Origin: Streptomyces sp. MA5143a
GTDB taxonomy: Bacteria > Actinomycetota > Actinomycetes > Streptomycetales > Streptomycetaceae
Length of the DNA stretch: 64,000 nt
Direction: 5' to 3'
NCBI RefSeq assembly: GCF_900290235.1
Contig: NZ_OLMK01000086.1
Coordinates: forward strand, 20,609-84,608
The stretch's first letter is position 1. Every line of letters begins with the position of its first letter. Shown here piece after piece: positions 23,493-32,427 of this stretch. The position numbers and the translations under genes are program-made. A model generated the notes under the pieces. It searched no databases, was not told the DNA's origin, and saw only the letters and a program-made list of their open reading frames with translations.

Positions 23493-24725
23493 CTAGTGGG
23501 CCACCGCGGCCGCGCCGTGCTCGTCGACGAGCGCGCCGGTGGTGAAACGGTCGAGCGAGAAGGGGGCGTTGAGGGGGTGGGGGGTGTCGTGGGCGATGGT
23601 GTGGGCGTAGACCCAGCCGACACCGGGGGTGGCCTTGAAGCCGCCCGTGCCCCAGCCGCAGTTGAGGTAGAGGTTGTCGACCGGGGTGAGGCCGATGATC
23701 GGCGAGGCGTCGGGGCTGACGTCGACGATGCCGCCCCAGGTGCGCAGGACGTGGGCGCGGGCGAAGACCGGGAAGAGTTCCAGGGCCGCCGACATCTGTT
23801 CCTCGATGATGTGGAAGGCGCCGCGCTGTGTGTACGCGTTGTAGGAGTCGATGCCCGCGCCCATCACCAGCTCGCCCTTGTGGGCCTGGCTGACGTACAC
23901 ATGGACCGCGTTGGACATCACGACCGTCGGGTGGACCGGTTCCAGCAGCTCGGAGACGAGTGCCTGCAAGGGGTGGCTCTGGAGGGGCAGTTCGATGCCC
24001 GCCATGGCCGCCAGCACCGAGGTGTGGCCGGCCGAGCAGAGGGCGACCTTGCCGGCCGCGATGGGGCCCAGGTTGGTCCGGACGCCGACCACGCGGTTGC
24101 CGACCACGTCGAGGCCGGTGACCTCGCAGTTCTGGATGATGTCGATGCCGGCCGCGTCGGCGGAGCGGGCCAGGCCCCACGCGACGTGGTCGTGCTTGGC
24201 GATGCCGGCGCGGGGCTGGTAGGTGCCGCCGAGGACCGGATAGCGCACGTCGGGCGAGGTGTTGACGATCGGGCAGACGTCCTTCACCCCGTCCGCGTCC
24301 AGCCACTCGGCGTCGACGCCGTTGAGGCGGTTCGCCTCCACGCGGCGCACGCTGTCGCGGACGTCCTGGAGGCTGTGGGCGAGGTTCAGCACACCGCGCT
24401 GGGAGAAGAGGATCGGGTAGTCGAGTTCGTCCGCCAGCCCTTCCCAGAGCTTGAGGGCGTGCTCGTAGATGCCGGCGCTCTCGTCCCACAGGTAGTTGGA
24501 GCGGATGATCGTGGTGTTGCGGGCCATGTTGCCGCCCGCGAGCCAGCCCTTCTCCAGCACGGCGACCTTGGTGATGCCGTGGTTCTTCGCGAGGTAGTGG
24601 GCGGTGGCGAGGCCGTGTCCGCCGCCGCCGACGACGATCACGTCGTAGGACCGCTTCGGTTCCGGTGTGCGCCACAGCCAGTCGGGGTGCTCGGGGAGTT
24701 CGGCGCCGGGGGTACGGGGGCTCAT
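23493..24725 (-). CDS. soxB: Sarcosine oxidase beta subunit
   Basis: A 410-residue flavoprotein of the DAO family. The N-terminal dinucleotide-binding motif VIVVGGGGHGLATA starts near residue 28, and the rest is typical of the beta chain that carries the amine-oxidising site of heterotetrameric sarcosine oxidase. Length matches the family (about 405). The ATG at 24725 follows GGAG at 7 bases; an earlier ATG at 24797 would overlap folD and adds an arginine/proline-rich run. It sits 31 bp after folD and 36 bp before the delta-alpha gene. The gap to the latter contains a short CTGGACCA direct repeat. Confidence 0.95.
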   Translation of the reverse strand: MSPRTPGAELPEHPDWLWRTPEPKRSYDVIVVGGGGHGLATAHYLAKNHGITKVAVLEKGWLAGGNMARNTTIIRSNYLWDESAGIYEHALKLWEGLADELDYPILFSQRGVLNLAHSLQDVRDSVRRVEANRLNGVDAEWLDADGVKDVCPIVNTSPDVRYPVLGGTYQPRAGIAKHDHVAWGLARSADAAGIDIIQNCEVTGLDVVGNRVVGVRTNLGPIAAGKVALCSAGHTSVLAAMAGIELPLQSHPLQALVSELLEPVHPTVVMSNAVHVYVSQAHKGELVMGAGIDSYNAYTQRGAFHIIEEQMSAALELFPVFARAHVLRTWGGIVDVSPDASPIIGLTPVDNLYLNCGWGTGGFKATPGVGWVYAHTIAHDTPHPLNAPFSLDRFTTGALVDEHGAAAVAH

Positions 24726-24756
24726 CGGACGGCTCCGTCCACGGGAAGGGACAGGT

Positions 24757-25617
24757 TCATACGGGGTTCGCGTTCCTCTCGGCGGCCTCGACCACATTGG
24801 CGAGGAGCATCGCCCGTGTCATGGGGCCGACGCCGCCGGGCATCGGCGCGAGCCGGCCGGCCACCTCGGCGGCGTCCGGGTGCACATCGCCGACCAGCCC
24901 GTCGTCGGTGCGGGTGATACCGACGTCCAGGACGGCCGCGCCGGGGCGCAGCATGTCCTTGGTGATCAGTCCGGGCGAGCCGGCCGCGGCGACGACGATC
25001 TCCGCCTCGCGGACATGCCGGGCCAGGCCCTTGGTCCCGGTGTGGCAGAGGGTGACGGTGGCGTTCTCCGACCGGCGGGTGAGGAGGAGGCCGAGGGGGC
25101 GGCCGACCGTGATGCCGCGTCCGACGACGCAGACCCGGGCGCCGGCTACGGGGACGTCGTACCGGCGGAGCAGTTCGACGATGCCGCGCGGGGTGCAGGG
25201 CAGGGGTGCCGTCTCGCCGAGGGTGAGCCGGCCGAGGTTCACGGGGTGGAGTCCGTCGGCGTCCTTGGCCGGGTCCATCCGCTCCAGGACGGCGCCCGCG
25301 TCCAGGTGGCGGGGCAGCGGCAGCTGGACGATGTAGCCGGTGCAGGCGGGGTCCGCGTTGAGTTCGTCGATGACGTCCTCGACCTGCCGCTGGGTGGCGT
25401 CGGCGGGCAGTTCCCGGCGGAGGGAGGCGATGCCCACCTCGGCGCAGTCCCGGTGCTTGCCGGCGACGTAGGCGCGGCTGCCGGGGTCGTCCCCGACCAG
25501 CACCGTGCCGAGCCCGGGCGGGCGACCGCCGTCGGCGGTCAGCTTGGCGACTCGTTCGGCGAGTTCACGGCGGACGGCGGCGGCGGTCGCCTTCCCGTCA
25601 AGCGTCTGTGCGGTCAC
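24757..25617 (-). CDS. folD: Bifunctional methylenetetrahydrofolate dehydrogenase / cyclohydrolase
   Basis: A 286-residue FolD with the active-site lysine segment YVAGKHRDCAEVGI, the PLPCTPRG loop and the C-terminal PGGVGPMTRAML signature. It converts 5,10-methylenetetrahydrofolate to 10-formyltetrahydrofolate with NADP. Its place between the dimethylglycine oxidase-like gene (9 bp upstream) and soxB indicates that it processes methylene groups released by N-demethylation. It is probably a pathway-dedicated paralogue beside the housekeeping copy. The start is GTG at 25617. Confidence 0.95.
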   Translation of the reverse strand: MTAQTLDGKATAAAVRRELAERVAKLTADGGRPPGLGTVLVGDDPGSRAYVAGKHRDCAEVGIASLRRELPADATQRQVEDVIDELNADPACTGYIVQLPLPRHLDAGAVLERMDPAKDADGLHPVNLGRLTLGETAPLPCTPRGIVELLRRYDVPVAGARVCVVGRGITVGRPLGLLLTRRSENATVTLCHTGTKGLARHVREAEIVVAAAGSPGLITKDMLRPGAAVLDVGITRTDDGLVGDVHPDAAEVAGRLAPMPGGVGPMTRAMLLANVVEAAERNANPV

Positions 25618-25626
25618 GGTGACCCC

Positions 25627-28065
25627 TCACCCACGCAGCCGGGACATCGACGGGTCGAACAGCGGCTCCTCGGCCACGACTGCCTCCACACGCTGGTCGA
25701 AGTAGCCGATGTGCACGGTCGTCCCGGGCACCGCCACCTCCGTCGGCAGCCAGGCGTAGGCGATGCCCTTGCCGATGGTGTAGCCGTACGCGGCGCTGGT
25801 GACGTACCCGACGGCGCGGTCGCCGTCGTACACGGGCTCCTTGCCCATGACGACCGAGCGGGGGTCGTCGATGGTGAGGCAGGTCAGCCTGCGCCGCACG
25901 TCCTCCTTGCGGCGCTCCAGCGCGGCCTTCCCGATGAAGTCGCCCTTGTCGAGCTTGACGGCGAAGCCGACACCGGCCTCGTAGGGGTCGTGCTCGTACG
26001 TCATGTCGGTGCCGAAGGAGCGGTAGCCCTTCTCCAGGCGCAGGCTGTTGAAGGCCCCGCGGCCGGCGATGATGCCGCCGAGCGGCCGGGCCGCCGCCCA
26101 GAGGGTGTCCCACAGCTTCTGGCCGAGGTCGGCGGTGGTGTAGAGCTCCCAGCCGAGTTCACCGACGTACGACAGGCGCATGGCGGTCACGGGCACGGAG
26201 CCGATGTGGGCGCGCTTGGCGCGGAAGTACTTCAGGCCGTCGTTGGTGAAGTCCTCGTCGGTGAGCGCCTGGAGGACCTTGCGGGCCAGCGGGCCCCACA
26301 GGCCGACGCAAGCGGTGCCGGGGGTGATGTCACGGACCTGGACCGTGCCGTCGGCGGGGAGGTGCCGGCCGAACCAGTCGAGGTCGAGGTTGCCGTTGGC
26401 GCCGACCTGGAAGAGGTCGCGGCCCAGGCGGGCGACGGTGATGTCGCTGCGGATGCCGCCGTCGTGGTCGAGGAGCAGGGTGTAGGTCACCGAGCCGACG
26501 GACTTGGCGACCTTGCTGGTGGTCAGCCGCTCCAGGAAGTCGGCGGCGCCGGGGCCGGTGACCTCCAGGCGCTTGAGGGCCGTCATGTCGTACATCGCGA
26601 CCGTCTCACGGGTGACCTGCGCCTCCGCGCCGACGATCGGCGACCAGAACTGCGCCGCCCAGTCGTTCGGGGTGGGGATGCTGCGGCCCTCGACGAGGGA
26701 CGCGTTCGCCTCGTACCACTGCGGGCGCTCCCAGCCGTTCGCCTCCAGGAAGAACGCGCCGTGCTCCTCCTGGCGTGCGTGGAAGGGGCTCCTGCGGATC
26801 GGGCGGGGCTCTCCGGAGGGCTGGAGGGGGTGGAGGATGTCGTAGACCTCGACGAAGTTCCGGCAGTCGCGGGCCAGCACGTACTCGGGGCTGAGCTGGT
26901 GCGGCTCGAAGCGGTTGACGTCGCACTCGTGCAGGTCGAACGACGAGCAGTGGCCGTCGACGAGCCACTCGGCCATGGCCCGGCCGACGCCCGCGGAGTG
27001 GGTGACCCACACGGCCTCGGCGACCCAGAACCCCTTGACGTCGGGGGACTCGCCGAGGAGCGGGAAATTGTCGGTGGTGAAGGAGAACAGGCCGTTGATG
27101 CCCTCCTCGACCTTCGCCTCCTTCGTCGCCGGGAGCAGCGACTGGGTCTCGGTCCAGGCGTCCGCGAAGTCGTCCTCGGTGAACTTCAGGACCGAGGGCA
27201 TCGGCTGCGCGTCGTCGAAGGAGCGGATGTCGTCGGCGGAGATCGGCATCGGGCGGTGGCCGTAGTAGCCGATGCCGATGCCGTCGAACCGGTCGCGGTA
27301 GTAGAGGTCGGCGTCCTGGTGCCGCAGGATCGGGCGGACCGCCTCCTCGGTCTGGCCGGCCAGGGCCGGTACGGGGCCGGTCCAGGCGAGCTGATGGGCG
27401 AGCGGGGTGAGCGGGAGGTTCATGCCGGCCATGCGGGCGATGCGCGGGCCCCAGATGCCGGCGCAGCACACCACGATGTCGGCCTCCAGGTCGCCCTGGT
27501 CGGTGCGGACGCCCGTCACCCGGCCGTCGGTCCGGAGGATGTCCAGGACCTCGTGGCGGGCGAGGAAGCGTACGCCGCGCTCGGTGGCCCGGCGAATCTG
27601 CGCCTCGACGGCGAGGACGGCCTTGGCGAGGCCGTCCGTCGGGACGAGGAGGCCGCCGAGGACCCGGTCGGGGTCGACGAGCGGGTGCTGCTCGACGCAC
27701 TCCTCGGCGGTCAGCAGCCGGGCCTCGATGCCCCAGGCGGTGACCCAGCCGTGACGGCGGTGCAGTTCGGTCAGGCGTTCGGGGGTGGTGGCCACTTCGA
27801 GGCCGCCGACCTGGAGGAAGCAGGGCTTGCCGTCGACGTCGAGGGAGCAGAACTTCTCGACGGTGTAGCGGGCCAGCTCCGTCATGGTCTTGGAGGAGTT
27901 CGTCTGGAAGACCAGGCCCGGGGCGTGCGACGTGGAGCCCCCGGTGGCGGGGAGCGGCCCCTGGTCGACCACGGTCACTTCGGTCCAGCCGCGCGCGGAG
28001 ATCTCGTCCGCGAGTGCCGCGCCAACGACGCCCGCTCCGATGATGACCACTCGGGGTCCCGCCAT
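25627..28065 (-). CDS. FAD-dependent dimethylglycine oxidase/dehydrogenase-like protein with GcvT domain
   Basis: An 812-residue two-part enzyme. The N-terminal half is a DAO-type flavoprotein (VVIIGAGVVGAALADEIS at residues 5-22). A histidine in GSTSHAPG is at the position of covalent FAD attachment in dimethylglycine oxidase. The C-terminal half is an aminomethyltransferase-like folate domain (from about residue 430, ending VVAEEPLFDPSMSRLRG). The family demethylates dimethylglycine or sarcosine to tetrahydrofolate. The neighbouring sarcosine oxidase and betaine demethylase make dimethylglycine the likely substrate. The ATG at 28065 follows GGAGG at 7 bases; the longer start at 28119 would run through the operator. 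It heads the operon with folD, soxB, soxDA and soxG. Confidence 0.88.
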   Translation of the reverse strand: MAGPRVVIIGAGVVGAALADEISARGWTEVTVVDQGPLPATGGSTSHAPGLVFQTNSSKTMTELARYTVEKFCSLDVDGKPCFLQVGGLEVATTPERLTELHRRHGWVTAWGIEARLLTAEECVEQHPLVDPDRVLGGLLVPTDGLAKAVLAVEAQIRRATERGVRFLARHEVLDILRTDGRVTGVRTDQGDLEADIVVCCAGIWGPRIARMAGMNLPLTPLAHQLAWTGPVPALAGQTEEAVRPILRHQDADLYYRDRFDGIGIGYYGHRPMPISADDIRSFDDAQPMPSVLKFTEDDFADAWTETQSLLPATKEAKVEEGINGLFSFTTDNFPLLGESPDVKGFWVAEAVWVTHSAGVGRAMAEWLVDGHCSSFDLHECDVNRFEPHQLSPEYVLARDCRNFVEVYDILHPLQPSGEPRPIRRSPFHARQEEHGAFFLEANGWERPQWYEANASLVEGRSIPTPNDWAAQFWSPIVGAEAQVTRETVAMYDMTALKRLEVTGPGAADFLERLTTSKVAKSVGSVTYTLLLDHDGGIRSDITVARLGRDLFQVGANGNLDLDWFGRHLPADGTVQVRDITPGTACVGLWGPLARKVLQALTDEDFTNDGLKYFRAKRAHIGSVPVTAMRLSYVGELGWELYTTADLGQKLWDTLWAAARPLGGIIAGRGAFNSLRLEKGYRSFGTDMTYEHDPYEAGVGFAVKLDKGDFIGKAALERRKEDVRRRLTCLTIDDPRSVVMGKEPVYDGDRAVGYVTSAAYGYTIGKGIAYAWLPTEVAVPGTTVHIGYFDQRVEAVVAEEPLFDPSMSRLRG

Positions 28066-28104
28066 CGCCGCACCTCCGATTGAAAACGAGTCCAGCCGGT
28101 TCAG

Positions 28105-28138
28105 TTGCTGTCTGCGCAACGTGGTTCAGGTTGCGCAA
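28105..28138. promoter_or_regulatory. Paired TTGCG-N5-CGCAA-like sites upstream of the dimethylglycine oxidase operon
   Basis: Site one at 28105-28119 reads TTGCT-N5-CGCAA (9 of 10 consensus bases). Site two at 28124-28138 reads GTTCA-N5-CGCAA (7 of 10). The starts are 19 bp apart, and the pair lies 40-73 bp upstream of the start codon. It is a putative operator for the IclR-family regulator at 37746. Confidence 0.55.
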
Positions 28139-28223
28139 CTCAATGTGCCTGTCGCGAGGAGGGGGTGTCAAGGGGTCCGTGACGTCGGAAAACGGCCTTC
28201 GGAAAGGGCCCGGGAACGGCGAA

Positions 28224-28265
28224 GCCCGGCGGGCGGCGCACCCCTGTGCACGCCGCCCGCCGGGC
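28224..28265 (-). terminator. Strong stem-loop after the betaine transporter operon
   Basis: A perfect 15-bp inverted repeat (28224-28238 with 28251-28265) encloses a 12-base loop. It begins 34 bp past the stop of the substrate-binding protein gene. No T-run follows, which is common for Streptomyces terminators. It separates the transporter operon from the operator of the next unit. Confidence 0.8.
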
Positions 28266-28298
28266 TCGTCCGACCGGTCTTCCGACCTCGCTACTCGA

Positions 28299-29276
28299 TC
28301 ACTTGATCCAGGCGTCCACCTTGGCGCGGTTGGCCTCGACCCACTTCTTCGCCGCCGCCTCCGGCGCCATCTTGTCCACGGCGATGTACTTGGCCACGGT
28401 GTTCTGGTCGTCGTTCGTCCAGGTGAAGTTCTTGACCAGGTTGTACGCCGGGCTGTCCGACTTGGCGAACTTCGTGCTGACGATCTTGTCCAGTTCGTAG
28501 ACGGGGTAGTCGCAGGCGACCTTCTCCGCGTCGGCGTCACAGCCGGTCTTGTACTCCGGCAGCTTCACCTTTACCAGGGGCACCTCGGACATGAACCACT
28601 GCGGCTCGTAGAAGTAGCCGATCACCCATTCCTTGTTCTTCTCCGCCTTGCGGAAGGTCTGGATGAGCGCGGTCTCGCTGCCCGCGTACACCACCTTGAA
28701 GTCCAGCTTCAGGTTCTTCACCAGGGCCTCGTCGTTGGTGACGAACGACGGGTCGCCGTCGAGGAGCTGGCCCTTGCCGCCGGACTCGGAGGTCCTGAAC
28801 TTGTCGGCGTACTTGTTCAGGTTCTTCCAGTCGGTGATGTCGGGGTGCTCCTTGGCGAGCCACGGCGGCACGTACCAGCCGATCAGCCCCTTGTTGCCGG
28901 TGGCACCGGCCTCGACGGCCGTCTTCTGGTCGGTGATGTACTTCTTCTTCAGATCGTCGTGGCCCCAGTTCTCGATGACGGCGTCGACCTCACCCGTCCC
29001 GAAGCCCTGCCAGGCGATCTCCTCCTTCAGGTCCTTCTTGGTGACCTTGCAGCCGAGGTCGTGCTCCGCGACGTACGCGACGACCGCCGCGTTGGCCTCG
29101 TAGCCCACCCACGGGTTCACGGCGAGGTTGAAGGCGCCGCACTTCCCGGAGCCGCCCGAACCGCCCGAGCCCGCCGATTCCTCACCGACCTTCGCGCCGC
29201 CGCAGGCGGTCAGGGCGAGCCCGAGGACGGCCGCTCCGGCCACGCCGGCTCTCCACTGTCGTACTTGTGTTGCCAT
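28299..29276 (-). CDS. Glycine betaine ABC transporter substrate-binding lipoprotein
   Basis: A 325-residue secreted lipoprotein. A charged N-terminus and hydrophobic segment end in the lipobox LTAC at residues 22-25, followed by a Gly/Ser linker. The rest matches the OpuAC/ProX family, with NPWVGYEANAAV, VIENWGHDD and an aromatic-rich GYFYEPQWFM segment suited to binding a quaternary ammonium group. It should capture glycine betaine (or choline) outside the membrane. The ATG at 29276 follows AAGGAG. It is the last gene of the betB-ATPase-permease operon, 12 bp after the permease. Confidence 0.93.
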   Translation of the reverse strand: MATQVRQWRAGVAGAAVLGLALTACGGAKVGEESAGSGGSGGSGKCGAFNLAVNPWVGYEANAAVVAYVAEHDLGCKVTKKDLKEEIAWQGFGTGEVDAVIENWGHDDLKKKYITDQKTAVEAGATGNKGLIGWYVPPWLAKEHPDITDWKNLNKYADKFRTSESGGKGQLLDGDPSFVTNDEALVKNLKLDFKVVYAGSETALIQTFRKAEKNKEWVIGYFYEPQWFMSEVPLVKVKLPEYKTGCDADAEKVACDYPVYELDKIVSTKFAKSDSPAYNLVKNFTWTNDDQNTVAKYIAVDKMAPEAAAKKWVEANRAKVDAWIK

Positions 29277-29288
29277 GGTCAGTGCTCC

Positions 29289-31319
29289 TTACGCGCTCAC
29301 GCGTCGCGCCGCGGCCTGAGTGATCCGGTCGAACATGACTCCGAGCAGGACGATGGCGAACCCGGCCGCCAGGCCCTTCCCGTACAGCTGCCCCTGGGAG
29401 AATCCGGCCACGACGTCGTGGCCGAGGGCGCCCGCTCCTACCAGGCCGCCCACGACAACCATCGACAGCACGTAGATCAGGCCCTGATTGGTCGCGAGCG
29501 TCAGGGCACTGCGTGACATCGGCAGTTGAACCTTGGTGATGATCTGCCAGGTGTTGCACCCGGCGGAGGTGGCCGCCTCGACGGTGGCCTCCGGCACGGC
29601 CCGCACCCCATCCGCGATGATCTTGATGGCGACGGGTGCCGCGTAGACGATCGCGGCGACGATGGCCGTGAAGCGGGTCGCCCCGAACAGCGCGAGGAAC
29701 GGCACGAGGTAGACGAACGGCGGCATGACCTGCGCCGCGTCGAGGGTCGGCCGCAGCACCCGGTCCACGAGGAGGCTGCGCCCCATCCACACCCCGAAGG
29801 CCATGCCGAGCACCATCACGAGCACGGTCGCCACGAGGGTGGAGGCCAGCGTCGTCATCGCGTCCGACCACAGGCCCGTCCCGACCAGCAGAGCCACGCA
29901 GACGGCGGCGACGGCACCGGCCCGCCATCCGCCGAGCACCACGCCGAGCGCGATCAGCACGGCGGCGACGAGCCACCACGGCGAGTCGGTGAGCAGCGAC
30001 TGGAACGGGTTGAGCAGACCGTAGCTGATGGCGTCGCGGAAGGCGTTGGTGAGGCCGGAGAGGCCGTCCTGCACCCAGGTCGTGGTGGTGTCGGCCGCCT
30101 TCGCGATGGAGCTGCCGGTCGTGCCCTCGCCGGGGAACTCCGCCGCCCACACATAGGTGTGCGACAGGTAGACGAGGACGGCCGCGACCGTACCGCCCGC
30201 GGCCAGCAGCGGCCGCCGCCAGGTCGTGAACCGGCCGCCGGCGTGCCGGGCCGCCTCCTGACGGGCGCTCGCCGCGGTGGTCACCCGGTCGAGGACGATC
30301 GCCATGACGACGATGGCGAGGCCCGCGTTGAAGGCGGTGCCCACGTCGAGTGACTCCAGGGCCTGCATGACGGTCTTGCCGAGGCCGGGCGCGTCGATCA
30401 GGGCGGCGATCGTCACCATGGCCAGGGCGGCCATGATCGACTGGTTGACGCCCATCACCACGGTCCGCTTGGACATCGGCAGCAGCACCTTCAGCAGTGC
30501 CTGCCGCCGGGTCGCGCCGAGCGAGTCGGCCGCCTCGACGGTGGTCTCGGGGACGGACCGGATGGCGTGCGCGGTGATCCGGATGGCGGGCGGCGCCGCG
30601 TAGATGACGGTGGCGATGGTGGCCGAGGCACCGCCGATGAGGAAGAACAGCGTCAGCGGGGCCAGGTAGACGAAGGTCGGCATCGTCTGCATGAAGTCCA
30701 GGAAGGGCGTCACGATCCGGTTGAACCGGTCGGAGAGCCCTGCCCACACACCGAGCGGGATCGCGAACAGCAGCGCCACGAGGACCGCGGAGACGGTGAG
30801 GGCCAGGGTGTCCATGCTCTCCTGCCACAGCCCCTGGAGCCCGAAGAAGGTGAAGCCGGCCACGGCCAGCAGCGCCACCCGCCAGTTGCCCACGGCCCAG
30901 GAGACATAGCCGACGACGCCGACGACGCCGAGCCAGCCGATCTGCGGGAGGGGACGGCCGGCGGACGGCTGGGAGATCAGCTCCTGGACGAAGGTCACCA
31001 GGGTGTCGATGACCAGCCGGATCTCATTGAAGAAGTAGAGGAAGAGCGGGTTGGAGTTGCGGTTGGCGCCGATGGAGTCGTTGAGGTCGTTGATCCAGCG
31101 GTGCAGATCCGTGAGGTCCGCCGCGGCGAGGGTCAGGGTCTGCCTGCCGCGCAGCAGGGCGAAGAGCACCAGCCAGACGACGACGATCGCCGCGACGGCG
31201 GTGCCGCGTCCGACTTTCCGTGTGCGGGCGCCTGGCGCGGCGGCCGGGGGGACGGCATCGGTCTTCAGCGGGGGTTCGGGCTTCTGCGGTTGTTCCGGCT
31301 TCTCCACGGCGACGGTCAT
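29289..31319 (-). CDS. Glycine betaine ABC transporter permease, two permease domains fused
   Basis: A 676-residue membrane protein with two binding-protein-dependent permease domains in one chain. The first has its EAA-like loop around AADSLGATRRQALLKVLLP, and the second around AATSAGCNTWQIITKVQLP. ProW and OpuAB proteins have only one domain and act as homodimers, so the fusion supplies both halves of the channel. The ATG at 31319 overlaps the stop of the ATPase gene by one base (TGATG), indicating coupled translation. The cytoplasmic N-terminus is proline-rich. Confidence 0.93.
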   Translation of the reverse strand: MTVAVEKPEQPQKPEPPLKTDAVPPAAAPGARTRKVGRGTAVAAIVVVWLVLFALLRGRQTLTLAAADLTDLHRWINDLNDSIGANRNSNPLFLYFFNEIRLVIDTLVTFVQELISQPSAGRPLPQIGWLGVVGVVGYVSWAVGNWRVALLAVAGFTFFGLQGLWQESMDTLALTVSAVLVALLFAIPLGVWAGLSDRFNRIVTPFLDFMQTMPTFVYLAPLTLFFLIGGASATIATVIYAAPPAIRITAHAIRSVPETTVEAADSLGATRRQALLKVLLPMSKRTVVMGVNQSIMAALAMVTIAALIDAPGLGKTVMQALESLDVGTAFNAGLAIVVMAIVLDRVTTAASARQEAARHAGGRFTTWRRPLLAAGGTVAAVLVYLSHTYVWAAEFPGEGTTGSSIAKAADTTTTWVQDGLSGLTNAFRDAISYGLLNPFQSLLTDSPWWLVAAVLIALGVVLGGWRAGAVAAVCVALLVGTGLWSDAMTTLASTLVATVLVMVLGMAFGVWMGRSLLVDRVLRPTLDAAQVMPPFVYLVPFLALFGATRFTAIVAAIVYAAPVAIKIIADGVRAVPEATVEAATSAGCNTWQIITKVQLPMSRSALTLATNQGLIYVLSMVVVGGLVGAGALGHDVVAGFSQGQLYGKGLAAGFAIVLLGVMFDRITQAAARRVSA

Positions 31320-32407
31320 CACACGCCGCCTTCCTGCCCGGCGACCACCGCGAGGATCTCCTCGTCGCCGACGATGCCGAGCAGTTCGCCGTTCTCGACG
31401 ACCTTGACCGGCTTGTCGGCCGCCAGCACCGCGCGGGTCGCCTCGCGGACCACGACGTCCGGGCCCAGCTCGGGGCCGTCCAGGGCGTCGCCGTCGGCGA
31501 CCGGCCGCATGATCCACCGCAGGGTGAGCACATCGCCGCGCGGGACGTCCTTGACGAATTCGCGGACGTAGTCGTCGGCGGGGGCGCCCACCAGCTCGTC
31601 GCCGGTGCCGCACTGGACCATCTTGCCGTCCCGCATGATGAGGATGCGGTCGCCGAGTTTGAGCGCCTCGGAGAGGTCGTGGGTGATGAAGACCATCGTC
31701 TTGCCGACCTCGTGGTGCAGCCGGATGACCTCGTTCTGCATGTCGCGGCGGATCAGCGGGTCGAGCGCCGAGAACGGCTCGTCGAAGAAGAGGACGTCCG
31801 GGTCGCCGGCGAGCGCCCGGGCGAGGCCGACGCGCTGTTGCATACCGCCGGAGAGCTGGTCGGGGTAGGAGTTCTCGTAGCCGGAGAGGCCGACGAGTTC
31901 GACGACCTCCAGGGCCCGTCTGGTCCGCTCCGCCTTGCTCATGCCGCGGATCTCCAGGCCGAACGCCACGTTGTCGACGACCCGGCGGTGCGGCAGCAGC
32001 CCGAAGTGCTGGAAGACCATGGAGAACTTGCTCCGCCTGAGGTCCCGCAGGCGCCTGGCGTCCGCCTCACGGATGTCCTCTCCCTCGAAGACGAGCTCCC
32101 CGGAAGTGGGCTCGATCAGGCGGGTGAGACATCGCACCAGGGTGGACTTGCCGGAGCCGGACAGGCCCATGACGACGAAGACCTCGCCCTTGCGGACGTC
32201 GAAGTTCACGTCGCGCACGGCCGCGGTGCATCCGGTGCGGTCCATGAGCTCACGGCGGGTGAGGCCGCACAGCTCCTCCGACTCCGGCACCCGGTCTGCC
32301 TTCGGCCCGAACACCTTCCACAGCCGGCGCACGGATATGACCGGGGTACCGTCCGAGTCCTGAGGTGTGCCGCGCCGCTGCGGTACCTCGGTCTGCGTTG
32401 GGGTCAC
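31319..32407 (-). CDS. Glycine betaine ABC transporter ATP-binding protein with CBS region
   Basis: A 362-residue ATPase of the ProV/OpuAA type. Walker A is GLSGSGKST, the signature is LSGGMQQRVGLARAL and Walker B is DVLFFDEPFSALDP. The last 75 residues or so look like a degenerate CBS region, which in OpuA couples transport to ionic strength. The GTG at 32407 follows AGAGG at 6 bases and begins MTPTQTEVPQ. The frame is open much further upstream, but only as an antisense-like arginine-rich run over betB. It lies 20 bp after betB in the same operon. Confidence 0.94.
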   Translation of the reverse strand: MTPTQTEVPQRRGTPQDSDGTPVISVRRLWKVFGPKADRVPESEELCGLTRRELMDRTGCTAAVRDVNFDVRKGEVFVVMGLSGSGKSTLVRCLTRLIEPTSGELVFEGEDIREADARRLRDLRRSKFSMVFQHFGLLPHRRVVDNVAFGLEIRGMSKAERTRRALEVVELVGLSGYENSYPDQLSGGMQQRVGLARALAGDPDVLFFDEPFSALDPLIRRDMQNEVIRLHHEVGKTMVFITHDLSEALKLGDRILIMRDGKMVQCGTGDELVGAPADDYVREFVKDVPRGDVLTLRWIMRPVADGDALDGPELGPDVVVREATRAVLAADKPVKVVENGELLGIVGDEEILAVVAGQEGGV

Positions 32408-32427
32408 GATCGACCTCTTTTCGGCGT

